This document shows positions 24,878 through 34,391 of a stretch of DNA of 64,000 nucleotides, one piece after another (position 1 is the first letter of the stretch; every line of letters begins with the position of its first letter). The stretch spans positions 124,001 to 188,000 of the forward strand of contig NZ_JAHTMW010000004.1 in NCBI RefSeq assembly GCF_026236535.1. Reading direction: 5' to 3'. A program made the translations under genes and the position numbers. Source of the DNA: Streptomyces sp. SKN60 (GTDB taxonomy: Bacteria; Actinomycetota; Actinomycetes; Streptomycetales; Streptomycetaceae). Below the pieces are notes generated by a model. It did not search any database, was not told the DNA's origin, and saw only the letters and a program-made list of their open reading frames with translations.

Positions 24878-26646
24878 GCGAGAACGACATCCTGCTCGGC
24901 CTCGCCCTGACGGTGGTGCTCGCCACCGCCTCGCAGATCCTGGCGAGCAAGCTGCGCGTCCCGGCCCTCGTCGTGCTGCTGCCCGTCGGGTTCGCCGCCG
25001 GCGCGCTGACGGACGTCATCCACCCCGACAATCTCCTCGGGTCGGCCTTCTCGGACCTGGTGTCCCTGTCGGTCGCGGTGATCCTCTACGACGCGGGGCT
25101 CGGGCTCGACCTGCGCAAGCTGGTCCACCCCACCCGGGGAGTCGTGGGCCGGCTGCTCGCGTACGGCGTGCTGCTCACCTTCCTCGTCGTCGCGGCGGTG
25201 TCACCGGCGATGTTCGGCATGGACCTGCGCGTGGCGGCGATGCTCGGCGTGATCCTCGTCGTCTCCGGGCCCACGGTCGTGGGGCCGCTGCTCGACTTCG
25301 TGCGGCCGACCGACCGAGTGCGGCGCATCCTCATCTGGGAAGGCACGCTGACCGACCCGATCGGTGGCATCCTCGGCGCGCTGACCTTCCACGCGGTGGC
25401 CACCTCGCACCAGATCGACCTCGGCCGCGGCTACCAGTTGGGCCAGTTCTTCATCAGCCTGGCGGTGGGTCTGGTCGGCGGCGTCGTGGGCATCGCGCTG
25501 CTCTGGTTCACCCTGCGCGTCCTGCGGCTCGGCGAGATCCTGGGGACGCTGGCGCAGCTCGCCGTCGTGATCGCCATCTCGGCGGGCTGCGACATCGTGC
25601 GCGACGACACGGGGCTGATCGCCGCGATCGTGGCGGGCCTCGCCGTCGCCAACATCCGCGGCTTCGACATGCCGGCGCGCCGGCCCTTCTTCGAGACGCT
25701 CGTCCAGCTGATCATCGGACTGCTCTTCGTCTCCATCTCCTCCACCGTCACCCCGGCGTCGGTGGTGCCGGTGATCCTTCCCGCGCTCGGCCTGATCGCG
25801 ATCCTCGTCCTGGTCGTGCGCCCCCTCGTGGCCTTCGGCGCGACCGCGCGCACGGATCTGTCACGGGGAGAGCGCGGCTTCATCGGCTGGATGGACCCAC
25901 GCGGCATCGTCGCGGCGTCCACGGCCTCGGCCTTCTCCGCCGGTCTGGTCGAGCGGGGGGTGACCGGGGCGTCGAAGATCCTTCCGGTGACCTTCCTGGT
26001 GATCGTGGGGACCGTGCTGCTCTACGCGCTGACGGCGGCGCCGATGGCCCGGCGCCTCGGGGTCGTCAAGGACACGGGTACCCGGGTGCTGCTCGTGGGC
26101 GGCGAGCCCTGGGTGGTCGACCTCGGCAGAGCACTGCGGTCCGCGGGCCTCGACGTGCTGATGTGGGCGGGTCTCGACGAGGAGCGGGAGAGGATCAGGG
26201 ACACGGGTATCGAACTGGCCAAGGGCGAACTCCTCGCCACGGCCATCAACCCCGGGGCCCGGCTCGAGGGCGTGACGGCGGTCTTCCTGGCCACGGACGA
26301 CGACGACTTCAACGCGCTCGCCTCGATCGTGATGCAGGACAACGTCGACGGGCCGGTCTACCGGGTGGGCCCGCCGCAGGACAGCCACGGCGTGGTCGCC
26401 CCGTACACGGGCGCCCACATCCTCTTCGGGCGCTCGCTGGTGCGCCATGTCCTCGCGGAGCGCTACCGGCGCGGCGCCCGGTTCGTGGTGCTGCCGGCCG
26501 GCGAGCCGCTGCCGCCCGAGCACGACACGCTGTTCGTGGTGCGGGCCGACCACCAGCTGGATCCGGTCACGGAGCGGAGCGAGAGCGCCCCCCGGGACGG
26601 GGACACTCTCGTCCTCCTCGGGCCCGCGGCTACCGATGCTCCCTGA
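24874..26646 (+). CDS. CPA-type cation/proton antiporter with C-terminal TrkA-N domain
   Basis: Membrane exchanger of 590 residues (NhaP/KefB-like). Twelve hydrophobic segments occupy residues 1-400; the conserved acidic pair of the ion path lies around SVTVVGPLLDF and the DPIGGILGAL segment. Residues 405-560 form a TrkA-N/RCK nucleotide-binding domain (TRVLLVGGEPWVVDLGRALRSAGLDVLMWAG, VTAVFLATDDDDFNALASIV), so gating by NAD(H) or a cyclic nucleotide is likely. Its start overlaps cydB. The 3' end overlaps the convergent GH15 gene by 17 bases. Substrate could be Na or K; not resolved. Confidence 0.87.
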   Translation: MSENDILLGLALTVVLATASQILASKLRVPALVVLLPVGFAAGALTDVIHPDNLLGSAFSDLVSLSVAVILYDAGLGLDLRKLVHPTRGVVGRLLAYGVLLTFLVVAAVSPAMFGMDLRVAAMLGVILVVSGPTVVGPLLDFVRPTDRVRRILIWEGTLTDPIGGILGALTFHAVATSHQIDLGRGYQLGQFFISLAVGLVGGVVGIALLWFTLRVLRLGEILGTLAQLAVVIAISAGCDIVRDDTGLIAAIVAGLAVANIRGFDMPARRPFFETLVQLIIGLLFVSISSTVTPASVVPVILPALGLIAILVLVVRPLVAFGATARTDLSRGERGFIGWMDPRGIVAASTASAFSAGLVERGVTGASKILPVTFLVIVGTVLLYALTAAPMARRLGVVKDTGTRVLLVGGEPWVVDLGRALRSAGLDVLMWAGLDEERERIRDTGIELAKGELLATAINPGARLEGVTAVFLATDDDDFNALASIVMQDNVDGPVYRVGPPQDSHGVVAPYTGAHILFGRSLVRHVLAERYRRGARFVVLPAGEPLPPEHDTLFVVRADHQLDPVTERSESAPRDGDTLVLLGPAATDAP

Positions 26647-28468
26647 GCATCGAATCCAGGGTGATGGCCGCGTCGATCAGCGCCAGGTGCGTGAACGCCT
26701 GGGGGAAGTTGCCCAGTTGCCGGCCGGTCAGGTCGATCTCCTCGGAGTACAGGCCGAGATGGTTGGCGTACGTGAGCATCTTCTCCAGGACCAGTCGGGC
26801 CGTGTCGATGCGTCCGGCCCGGGCCAGGGCGTCGACGTACAGGAAGGTGCAGAGCGAGAAGGTGCCCTCGGAGCCGCGCAGCCCGTCCGGAGACGCCTCG
26901 GGGTTGTAGCGGTAGACGAGACTGTCGCTGACGAGTTCGCTCTCCATCGCGTCCAGGGTGGACTTCCACATCGGGTCGTCCGGCATGATGAAGCCGACGG
27001 TCGACATGCGCAGCAGCGCCGAGTCGAGCACGTCGTCGCCGTAGTGCTGGACGAAGGCCTGCTTCTTGGGGTCCCAGCCGCGGTCGAGCACCTGCGCGTA
27101 GATCTCGTCCCGCGCGTCCACCCAGCGCCCGCCGGCCGCGGGGCGGCCGTCGTCGTAGGCGATCCGCAGGGCCCGGTCGAAGGCCACCCAGGACATCACC
27201 CGGCCGTACGTGAAGTCCTTGCGGCCGCCCCGGGTCTCCCAGAGCCCTTCGCCGGGCTGGTCCCAGTGGTCGACCAGCCAGTCGAGCAGGGTGTGCAGCG
27301 CGGTCCAGCCGCCGTGGTCGAGGTGCATGCCGTGCTCGTGCGCGAAGTAGATGCTGTCGAGCGCCTCGCCGTAGATGTCCAGCTGGAGCTGGGTCGCGGC
27401 CCCGTTGCCGATCCGGACGGGGGCGGAGCCGCGATACCCCTCCCAGTGGTCGAGGGTCTCCTCGACCAGGTCGGCGGTGCCGTCGACGCGGTACATGATG
27501 TTCAGTGGTCCGGAGCCGTTACCCTGGCCGGCATCCTGCTTCACCCGGTCGTGCAGCCAGTCGATGAACGCGGCCGCCTCTTCCTTGAATCCCAGGCCCA
27601 GCAGGGCGTACACCGAGAACGAGGCGTCACGGATCCAGGTGAACCGGTAGTCCCAGTTGCGCTCGCCGCCCAGCTGCTCGGGAAGTCCCGCCGTGGGAGC
27701 GGCGACCAGCGCACCGGTCGGTGCGTACGTCATGAGCTTCAGCGTCACGGCGGAACGTTCCACCGCCTCCCGCCAGCGGCCGGTGTAGGTGGACTGGCCC
27801 AGCCACGAGCGCCAGAAGCCGACCGTCTCGTCGAAGAGCCGCTGGAACTCCTCCAGGTGGACCTCCTGCGGCGGCCCCGCGGGGGACGATTCCAGGACCA
27901 GGCCGCGCTGCTGGCCGGCCCGCAGGGTCAGCGAGAAGCGCACGTCCCTGTCGCCGGCCCGGAGCGTGCTCGCCAGCCGTTCGTCCGCGGGTTCGCGGAC
28001 GGCGTGGACGGCGAGGGTGAGATCCTCCGAGGTGAACAGGGCCCCGTGCTCGGTGAGGTGCACCTGGTGCGGCTTGCGGCCGTAGTCGAAGCGCGGGGCG
28101 ATCTCCCCCTCGAACGTCATGCTGCCGCGTACACAGCGCAGCATGCGGACGATCCGGTGCCGGTCGGTCGCGGTCCGTCCGGTCACCGGCATGAAGTCGA
28201 CGACCTCCCCCGCCCCGTCCTCGGTCATGAAGCGGGTCACCAGAACGGCGGTGTCCGGGTGGTAGAGCTGTTTGGTGGTGTACGTGTCCACCGCCGGCCG
28301 CACGGAGAAGTGACCGCCCTCGCGCCGGTCGAGCAGAGCGCCGAAGACGCTGGGCGAATCGAACCGTGGACAACAGAACCAGTCGATCGTCGCCTCGGTC
28401 GTCACGAGGGCCGCGGTCTGCAGATCACCGATCAGGCCGTGGTCCTCGATCAGGGGATAGTCGTCCAT
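26630..28468 (-). CDS. GH15 glycosidase (trehalase / glucoamylase type)
   Basis: A cytoplasmic 612-residue GH15 enzyme, a family that includes actinobacterial trehalases. No signal peptide; residue 1 starts MDDYPLIEDHGLIGDLQTAALVTTEATIDWFCCPRFDSPSVFGALLD, typical of this group. The first catalytic Glu region lies in WEGYRGSAPVRIGNGAATQLQLDIYGEALD and the second near SEGTFSLCTFLYVDALARAGR. Trehalose breakdown would fit the surrounding stress and osmotic genes. It runs convergent to the antiporter with a 17-base overlap of the 3' ends, an unusually tight arrangement. Substrate trehalose versus maltooligosaccharide is not decided by sequence alone. Confidence 0.88.
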   Translation of the reverse strand: MDDYPLIEDHGLIGDLQTAALVTTEATIDWFCCPRFDSPSVFGALLDRREGGHFSVRPAVDTYTTKQLYHPDTAVLVTRFMTEDGAGEVVDFMPVTGRTATDRHRIVRMLRCVRGSMTFEGEIAPRFDYGRKPHQVHLTEHGALFTSEDLTLAVHAVREPADERLASTLRAGDRDVRFSLTLRAGQQRGLVLESSPAGPPQEVHLEEFQRLFDETVGFWRSWLGQSTYTGRWREAVERSAVTLKLMTYAPTGALVAAPTAGLPEQLGGERNWDYRFTWIRDASFSVYALLGLGFKEEAAAFIDWLHDRVKQDAGQGNGSGPLNIMYRVDGTADLVEETLDHWEGYRGSAPVRIGNGAATQLQLDIYGEALDSIYFAHEHGMHLDHGGWTALHTLLDWLVDHWDQPGEGLWETRGGRKDFTYGRVMSWVAFDRALRIAYDDGRPAAGGRWVDARDEIYAQVLDRGWDPKKQAFVQHYGDDVLDSALLRMSTVGFIMPDDPMWKSTLDAMESELVSDSLVYRYNPEASPDGLRGSEGTFSLCTFLYVDALARAGRIDTARLVLEKMLTYANHLGLYSEEIDLTGRQLGNFPQAFTHLALIDAAITLDSMLREHR

Positions 28469-28655
28469 CGTCGACCCCTTTCAGCCCCGGTCGACCGCAC
28501 TCGGGGCACCGTCGCGCCGCGGTCGGAGCGGACCCGGCGCACCCGATCAGCTTAGGTCGCCGTCGCCGGTCCGTCCTGACGGCACCGTCGCCCCAGGTGA
28601 CGGCGGGGCCGCGCCGCCACTGCGCCGGTGCGGGAATCGCCCTAGCGTGGTGCGC

Positions 28656-29948
28656 ATGATGTCGTGGGCCACCAGATTCCGACTGCGGCAGTACGTCAAA
28701 TCGAGCCTGTGGATCGTGCCGATGCTCGGTCTCGCCCTCGGCACGCTGCTCGCCGAGCTCGCGCTGACCGCCGACGACACGAAGTGGCTGCCCGGTGACT
28801 GGGACTACTCCGCCACGACGGCGAGCGGTGTGCTCACCGCCATCGTGGGGGCGATGGTGGCGCTGCTCGGCTTCGTCGTCACGATCGGGGTGCTTGTGGT
28901 GCAGCAGGCCACGGGTACGCTCTCGCCCCGGTACATGCGCCTGTGGTACCGGGACCGGCTGCAGAAAGCGGTTCTGGCGACCTTCACGGGAACCTTCGCG
29001 TTCGCCTTCTCCCTGCTGCGCAGCGTCGAGTCCGACGCGGTGCCTGACGCCGGGGTGGCGCTGGCCGGCCTGGCGGTGGCCGTCAGTCTCGTGCTGCTGC
29101 TCATCTATCTGAACCGGTTCATCCACAATCTACGGCCGGTGGCCGTGGCGGAGCTGGTGGCGGCGATGGGAGAGGCCGTCTTCACGAGCGGCGCGGCACA
29201 GATCCGGGGCATGTCCGCCCGGGGGGCCGAGGCCGTGCCGGCGGACGGTCCGATGCTGCGCGTCCGTACGGAACGGGGCGGTGCCCTGCAGGCCTTCGAC
29301 GTGCCGGGCCTGGTCGCGGAGGCGGCCCGCCACGACTGCGTCTTCGTCGTGACGCGGCTGATCGGGGACTTCGTAGCGCCGGACACCGTGCTCGTCGAGG
29401 TCCACCGGGCCGGGGGCGCGTCCGCATCCGCGTCTGTGCCGGACCCGGCGCGGGTGACCGGTCTCGTCGCCCTGGGCCCCGAGCGCACGATCGACCAGGA
29501 CGCCGCCTTCGCGCTGCGGGTCCTCGTCGACATCGCGATCCGGGCACTGTCCCCGGCGGTCAACGACCCCACGACCGCCGTGCAGGTGATCAACTACATC
29601 GAGTGGCTGCTGCACACGGTGGGCAGGACGCGTCTTCCCGGCCGCTTCGTGCTGGCCGACCGGCACGGGGTTGCACGGCTCGTGCTGCCGGGGCGCGACT
29701 GGGAGAGCTATCTACAGCTCGCCACCTGCGAGATCATGGCCTACGGCAGCTCGTCCGTGCAGATCTGCCGGCGCCTGCGGGCCATGCTGGAGGGGTTGCT
29801 CGACACCCTGCCGCCGGAGCTGCACCCCTCGGTGCACGCCCAGTTGCGCCTGCTGCGGCAGTCGGTCGAGCGGGAGTTCACCGATCCGGACCGCCGTGCC
29901 GTGGCGGAACAGGCGGACCACCAGGGCATCGGCGGGCAGTCCTCCTGA
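28656..29948 (+). CDS. DUF2254 membrane protein
   Basis: A 430-residue membrane protein with four N-terminal transmembrane segments (about 25-45, 62-90, 105-130, 140-155) and a soluble C-terminal half, the signature of DUF2254. A conserved segment is RTIDQDAAFALRVLVDIAIRALSPAVNDPTTAVQVINYIEWLL. Function unknown; possible small-molecule sensor or transporter. The start is ambiguous: GTG 28647 or ATG 28656/28659. A TAGCGT -10-like box sits at 28643-28648 and no ribosome site is seen, so a leaderless transcript starting at the ATG is possible; that decides the 28656 choice weakly. Confidence 0.8.
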   Translation: MMSWATRFRLRQYVKSSLWIVPMLGLALGTLLAELALTADDTKWLPGDWDYSATTASGVLTAIVGAMVALLGFVVTIGVLVVQQATGTLSPRYMRLWYRDRLQKAVLATFTGTFAFAFSLLRSVESDAVPDAGVALAGLAVAVSLVLLLIYLNRFIHNLRPVAVAELVAAMGEAVFTSGAAQIRGMSARGAEAVPADGPMLRVRTERGGALQAFDVPGLVAEAARHDCVFVVTRLIGDFVAPDTVLVEVHRAGGASASASVPDPARVTGLVALGPERTIDQDAAFALRVLVDIAIRALSPAVNDPTTAVQVINYIEWLLHTVGRTRLPGRFVLADRHGVARLVLPGRDWESYLQLATCEIMAYGSSSVQICRRLRAMLEGLLDTLPPELHPSVHAQLRLLRQSVEREFTDPDRRAVAEQADHQGIGGQSS

Positions 29949-29961
29949 ACCCGCTCACGCC

Positions 29962-30010
29962 GCTCACCCCGCCGCCCGCGCGAGGCGTGCGCGCGGGCGG
30001 CGGGGTGAGC
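29962..30010. terminator. 21-bp perfect stem hairpin, bidirectional terminator
   Basis: Left arm 29962-29982 and right arm 29990-30010 pair over 21 bases with no mismatch, around a 7-base loop (AGGCGTG). It sits between the convergent ends of the DUF2254 gene (ends 29948) and the SHOCT gene (ends 30037), so it can terminate both. Confidence 0.9.
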
Positions 30011-30036
30011 AAAGGTTCAGGAGAGGTCAGGAGCGG

Positions 30037-30336
30037 TCAGGAGCCGAGGATGCGGCTCTTCTGGGCCTCGAACTCGGCCTCGGTGAGCACCCCTTGCTCC
30101 TTGAGCTGACCGAGCTCCTTCAGCTGGGAGATCTTGGCGTCCATCGACTCCGCGGCCGGCGGTGCGGGTGCGGGCGGCGGGGCGGCGTAGGCCTGCTGGG
30201 GCGCCGCCGCGGCGCTTCGCTCGTAGTCCTGCTGCGCCCACCGGCCCGCCTGCCGGCGGGAGACGCGGTTGGACACGGCGGTGGCGGTACCAGCGACGAC
30301 CGCGGTGCGTGCGACACCGCGAAGAAGACCAGGCAT
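30037..30336 (-). CDS. Short SHOCT-domain protein
   Basis: A 99-residue protein. Residues 1-30 are a hydrophobic Ala/Val-rich, Arg-flanked stretch (LLRGVARTAVVAGTATAVSNRVSRRQAG), possibly a membrane-associated helix; the middle is Ala/Pro-rich; the C-terminus (DAKISQLKELGQLKEQGVLTEAEFEAQKSRIL) is a SHOCT domain, a short helical hairpin seen at ends of many actinobacterial proteins, role probably oligomerisation. Start ATG 30336 has a weak GGA upstream. Downstream of the DUF6325-like gene by 35 bases, hence likely co-transcribed. Confidence 0.8.
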   Translation of the reverse strand: MPGLLRGVARTAVVAGTATAVSNRVSRRQAGRWAQQDYERSAAAAPQQAYAAPPPAPAPPAAESMDAKISQLKELGQLKEQGVLTEAEFEAQKSRILGS

Positions 30337-30371
30337 GACAGTTTCCTTCTTGTCGGGGCGGCCGTCGGCCG

Positions 30372-30824
30372 TCAGGAGGCGGAGCCGGCCTCGACGGCCT
30401 CCAGGGTTTCGAGCAGGTCCTGGGCCGGGATCCTTCCGTTGGCCACCATGCGTGCTCCGCTGCGGCGCAGGGCGGCCGCCAGCGGCGCGGCCCACAGGTT
30501 CTCGTACACGATGACGCCGGCGGAGTTGCCGGGTTCGAGGACGCCGGCGGCCTCCTGGAGGTCGTCCTCGCCGAGCAGGCCGGAGGAGGCGCCCTCGAAG
30601 ACGGCGAGGTCGAGTTCCCCGTCGCCGTCCAGGTCGGTGAGTTCGAGCGCGGTGACCGTGCCGTCCTCGTCCTTGCGGACGAAGGACAGGTCGAGGATGC
30701 GGATGATGCGCCGCTCGACGAGATCGAGCAGCAGGGGCAGGCCTTCTCCGGTCATGCGATTGCCCGGGAACTCCAGGACCAGGTAATCGACGGGTCCCAT
30801 CTCGGAGAGTTCGTCGACGCTCAT
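30372..30824 (-). CDS. DUF6325-type small soluble protein
   Basis: A 150-residue acidic soluble protein. MGPVDYLVLEFPGNRMTGEGLPLLLDLVERRIIRILDLSFVRKDEDGTV is close to a family I recall as DUF6325, often found next to SHOCT-domain proteins in actinobacteria; name less certain than the similarity. The C-terminus (VIVYENLWAAPLAAALRRSGARMVANGRIPAQDLLETL) is also characteristic. Function unknown, possibly a partner of the membrane SHOCT protein just downstream. ATG at 30822-30824 used; an upstream GTG exists. Confidence 0.72.
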   Translation of the reverse strand: MSVDELSEMGPVDYLVLEFPGNRMTGEGLPLLLDLVERRIIRILDLSFVRKDEDGTVTALELTDLDGDGELDLAVFEGASSGLLGEDDLQEAAGVLEPGNSAGVIVYENLWAAPLAAALRRSGARMVANGRIPAQDLLETLEAVEAGSAS

Positions 30825-31112
30825 TCCGACTCCTCGCTGGCGGCTGACTTCGCCGGCGGCTGACTGCCTCCGACGGTGCGGCGCCCACGGCCCCCGGCCG
30901 CACCCATTGCCGCCTCCCATTCCAACACCGGGCGACCGCGCACGCACCTTCGTGGCGACCCCGGCGACCGCCTCGCCGCGGCGCGGTCGGGTGACCCATC
31001 AGGGCCCGGAGCGACCATGCCCCACCCGTTCGGAGGACTCGCCGCGCGGGTGGCGGGAGGCGCTCGTAGCGTCGGGCCCGGACGAGAACCGCCGCAGCAC
31101 CTGGGAGAAGCG

Positions 31113-32444
31113 ATGACGGACGAGTCGATGGAGAAGACGGCCACGGAGGCTTGGCTCTACGGGTATCCGCTGGTCACGGCGGCCCTGACGAAGAGCGACA
31201 TGACGGCGGTCCCGGCCCGGGACGACGCGCGCCGGAAGGCCCCGGTCAATCAGTTCTGCTACATGCGGTCCACGCCGGACGCCGCCTTCACCGAGGTCGT
31301 CTCGCCGAACGCCGACACCCTGTACTCCAGTGCCTGGCTCGATCTGTCCGAGGAGCCGCTGGTCCTGGCGCTGCCCGACTTCGGTGACCGGTTCTGGATG
31401 GTCCCGATCCTGGATGCCTGGTCGAACGTCTGCGCCGTCGTCGGCCGGCGCACGTACGGTTCGTCCGCAGGCCCGTTCCTGATCGCCGGGCCGTCCTGGT
31501 CGGGCCCGACCCCCGCCGGCCTGACCCTGCTGAAGTCGCCCACCACCGTGAACTGGATCATCGCCCGGTACGCGACCAGCGGCCCCTCGGACTTCCCGGC
31601 CGTCAACCGGCTCCAGGACGGCACGCGGCTGATCCCGCTGTCGGAGTGGACCGGCGACCCCGACGCCTACTCCCCTCCCACCGACGTCCCCGTCCCGGCC
31701 GGTGCCGACACCACGACGGCACCCGTCGACAAGGTCCACGCGCTCAGCGGCCGCGCGTACTTCACGCTGCTCAACCGGATGATGGTCGACAACCCTCCGG
31801 ACCCCGCCGACGCCCCGTTCCTGGGCACCCTCGCGAAGCTCGGCATCGCACCGGGCGCGAGCCTGGACGACCTGTCCCCCGAGCAGCTCGCCGCCCTGGA
31901 CGCGGGCGCGCGGCGCGGTCCGGAGGTGCTGCGCGAACTGCTCGCCAAGGCGGAGTCCGCGGGCTCCGGCGGGTGGACCGTGCACCGGGGTCTCGGTGCC
32001 TACGGGACCGACTACGCCAAGCGCGCGGTCATCACCCGGTTCGGGTACGGGGCCAACCTCGACGCCGACGCGCTCTACCCGCACGCCACGACCGACTCCG
32101 ACGGCCGGCCGCTCGACGGCGCCCACACCTACGTGCTGCACTTCGACGCCGGGCAGACCCCGCCCGTCGACGGCTTCTGGTCCCTCACGATGATGAACGA
32201 ACGTCAGCTCTTCGCCGACAACCCGCTGAACCGCTACGCGATCGGCGACCGCAGCGGCATGCGGACCAACCCCGACGGCTCCCTGGACATCTACGTCCAG
32301 CACGCGAACCCCGGCCCGGAGCGCGAGGACAACTGGCTCCCCGCCCCCGCGGGCAGCTTCAACGTCTTTCTGCGTCTCTACTGGCCCCAGGAGCCCGCCC
32401 TCACCGGCGGCTGGACCCCGCCGGCGCTGCGCCGGACCAGCTAG
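31113..32444 (+). CDS. DUF1254/DUF1214 protein
   Basis: A 443-residue protein made of DUF1254 (about 10-140, with EAWLYGYPLV and SPNADTLYSSAWLDLSEEPLVLALPD) followed by DUF1214 (about 300-440, with GFWSLTMMNERQLFADNPLNRYAIGDR and WLPAPAGSFNVFLRLYWP). The domains are beta-rich; functions are not established. Many relatives are exported, but no signal peptide is visible here, so this copy is probably cytoplasmic. ATG 31113 is preceded by GGGAGA and chosen over longer frames. It ends at a shared hairpin with the SpoIIE gene. Confidence 0.87.
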   Translation: MTDESMEKTATEAWLYGYPLVTAALTKSDMTAVPARDDARRKAPVNQFCYMRSTPDAAFTEVVSPNADTLYSSAWLDLSEEPLVLALPDFGDRFWMVPILDAWSNVCAVVGRRTYGSSAGPFLIAGPSWSGPTPAGLTLLKSPTTVNWIIARYATSGPSDFPAVNRLQDGTRLIPLSEWTGDPDAYSPPTDVPVPAGADTTTAPVDKVHALSGRAYFTLLNRMMVDNPPDPADAPFLGTLAKLGIAPGASLDDLSPEQLAALDAGARRGPEVLRELLAKAESAGSGGWTVHRGLGAYGTDYAKRAVITRFGYGANLDADALYPHATTDSDGRPLDGAHTYVLHFDAGQTPPVDGFWSLTMMNERQLFADNPLNRYAIGDRSGMRTNPDGSLDIYVQHANPGPEREDNWLPAPAGSFNVFLRLYWPQEPALTGGWTPPALRRTS

Positions 32445-32454
32445 CTAACCCCCG

Positions 32455-32484
32455 CACGACCTGCCCTCAGTGGGGCAGGTCGTG
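32455..32484. terminator. 12-bp stem hairpin at convergent gene ends
   Basis: CACGACCTGCCC (32455-32466) pairs with 32473-32484 around TCAGTG. The right arm lies within the last codons of the leftward SpoIIE/GAF gene and the loop includes its stop, so the element terminates the rightward DUF1254 gene while doubling as the coding end of the other. Confidence 0.8.
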
Positions 32485-34293
32485 TTCCGCCCAGACCACC
32501 TTGCCGGTCGCGGTGCGGCTGGAGCCCCAGCGGCGGCAGAGCATGTTGATGAGTTGGAGGCCACGGCCGCCCTCGTCGCCGAGGTCCGCGTGCTGGATCT
32601 GGGGCAGGTCGGGGCCGGTGTCGGAGACCTCGACGATGAGGCGGTCGCCGCGCAGCAGGCGGAGTCGGCCGGGGCCGTTGCCGTAGCGGAGGGCGTTGCC
32701 GACGAGTTCGGAGACGACGAGTTCGAAGACATCGGCGAGCTCGGTCAGGTCCCACACGGCGAGCTGGTCCGTGACCAGGCCCCGGGCGACGGATGCCGCG
32801 CGGCCTTCCTGGGGCAGCGGCCACTCGCGCAGGTCGGCCGGGGTGTCCGAGGGGGCCGACGCGGTCGTGGCCGGCGTCGCGGTCGTCGCGACGAGGAGCA
32901 CGACCTCGTCGAAGCGGGCCGCGTCGGCGGGAGCCCGCTCGAACAGGCCGCCGCTCTCCAGGGCCTCGGGCGAGAGGTCGCGCGCCGCGGAGCGCAGACC
33001 GTGCAACTGGTGGTCCACGTCCTCGTGCCGGGACTTGACGAGCCCGTCGGTGTACATCACCAGATGGGCGCCCGCCGGGACTTCGAGACGGATCCGGTCG
33101 TACGGGATCACTCCGGCGCCGAGCGGCGCGCCGACCGGCACGTCGACGAACTCTGCGGAGCCCTGGCCGTCGAGGAGCAGCGGTGGCAGGTGCCCGGCGC
33201 TGGCCAGCGTGTAGGTGGAATCGGCCGGGTCGAACACGGCGCAGAGGAAGGTGGCGACCTGTTCGTCCTCCAGGTCGCGCGTGGCCAGGTCAAGCCGGGC
33301 CAGGACGCGCTCCGGGGACATGTCCAGGGTCATGAGGGTGCGGGCCACGGCCCGCAGGCGCCCCATGGTGGCGGCGGCGGGCAGCCCGTGCCCCATGACG
33401 TCGCCCACCATGAGGGCCGTCCGCCCGCCGGGCAGGGCCATCACGTCGTACCAGTCGCCGCCCACGCCGTGGTGGCCCGTCGAGGGCGCGTACTCGGCCT
33501 GGACGCGCAGCCCGGGCGTCACCGGGGTCGCGCGGGGCAGCAGCGTCCGCTGCAGCGAGACGACGTGCTCGCGCTCGCGCCCGTACAGCCGGGCGTTGTC
33601 GATGTAGACGGCGGCCTGGGAGGCCAGCTGTTCCGCCAGTGCGAGGTCGGTGGTGGAGAACGGCGGTGTCCCGGGGCCTCGGACGAAGTCCACGCTCCCG
33701 AGCAGCAGCCCGCGGGCGATCAGCGGCACGGCGAGGTAGCTGTGCACCCCGGCGGCGCGCATCTTCGCCGCCGCGCTCTCGGTCGGCGCGACCTTGATGA
33801 AGTCGTCGTTCCGCATCCGGCTCACCAGGACCGGCCTGCCCTGGCGCAGGCAGTAGCGGTGGAGCAGCGTCTCGTGCGACTCCTCGGCGCGGACGAAGGT
33901 CTCGCCCACCGGGGTGGGTTCCAGGGAGGACAGCGCCTCGACGGCGCACACGGCGATGGCCCGCATGAGCGGAACGCCCGTTCCGGTCCACCGTGAGCCC
34001 TCCTCGCCCCGCAGGACGCTCTCCAGGATGTCGACGGCGGCTCCGTCGGCGAAGCCGGGCACGGTGAACTCGGCCAGCTCCTGGGCGGTGCGCTCCAGGT
34101 CGAGGCTGGTGCCGATCCTGGAGCCTGCGGAATTCAGCCAGGCGAGCCGGCCGCGCGTGGTGAGCCGGTCCAGGGGGACCTCGCCGCCGGTCCGTCCGAG
34201 CCGCCTGCGGGCGGCGGCCGTACGGTGCGATCCGGCGCCCCTCCCGGCCGAGGCGCGGGCCGCCAGACGTCGTCTCCCCTTGCCGCCGTTCAC
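32467..34293 (-). CDS. GAF - SpoIIE phosphatase - HATPase regulator
   Basis: A 608-residue cytoplasmic signalling protein. A GAF domain (about 65-215; RGRLAWLNSAGSRIGTSLD, YLAVPLIARGLLLGSVDF) is followed by a PP2C/SpoIIE phosphatase (about 230-425, GGDWYDVMALPGGRTALMVGDVMGHG with metal Asp residues and YTDGLVKSRHEDVD) and a C-terminal anti-sigma-type HATPase (about 465-600, VVSELVGNALRYGNGPGRLRLL, VSDTGPDLP). It probably controls an anti-anti-sigma partner that is not here. Start: GTG at 34293 has GGAGG eight bases upstream, which decides it over the longer start at 34392 that would overlap the divergent FKBP gene. Confidence 0.9.
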   Translation of the reverse strand: MNGGKGRRRLAARASAGRGAGSHRTAAARRRLGRTGGEVPLDRLTTRGRLAWLNSAGSRIGTSLDLERTAQELAEFTVPGFADGAAVDILESVLRGEEGSRWTGTGVPLMRAIAVCAVEALSSLEPTPVGETFVRAEESHETLLHRYCLRQGRPVLVSRMRNDDFIKVAPTESAAAKMRAAGVHSYLAVPLIARGLLLGSVDFVRGPGTPPFSTTDLALAEQLASQAAVYIDNARLYGREREHVVSLQRTLLPRATPVTPGLRVQAEYAPSTGHHGVGGDWYDVMALPGGRTALMVGDVMGHGLPAAATMGRLRAVARTLMTLDMSPERVLARLDLATRDLEDEQVATFLCAVFDPADSTYTLASAGHLPPLLLDGQGSAEFVDVPVGAPLGAGVIPYDRIRLEVPAGAHLVMYTDGLVKSRHEDVDHQLHGLRSAARDLSPEALESGGLFERAPADAARFDEVVLLVATTATPATTASAPSDTPADLREWPLPQEGRAASVARGLVTDQLAVWDLTELADVFELVVSELVGNALRYGNGPGRLRLLRGDRLIVEVSDTGPDLPQIQHADLGDEGGRGLQLINMLCRRWGSSRTATGKVVWAEHDLPH

Positions 34294-34391
34294 CTTTTCG
34301 GCCTCCAGACTGGAAATCGACCGTGCTGGTGCCCAGCATGCACCTGTTCCCGGCCGATCGGGGTACTCGCCGCCCACGAGATAATGCTGCA

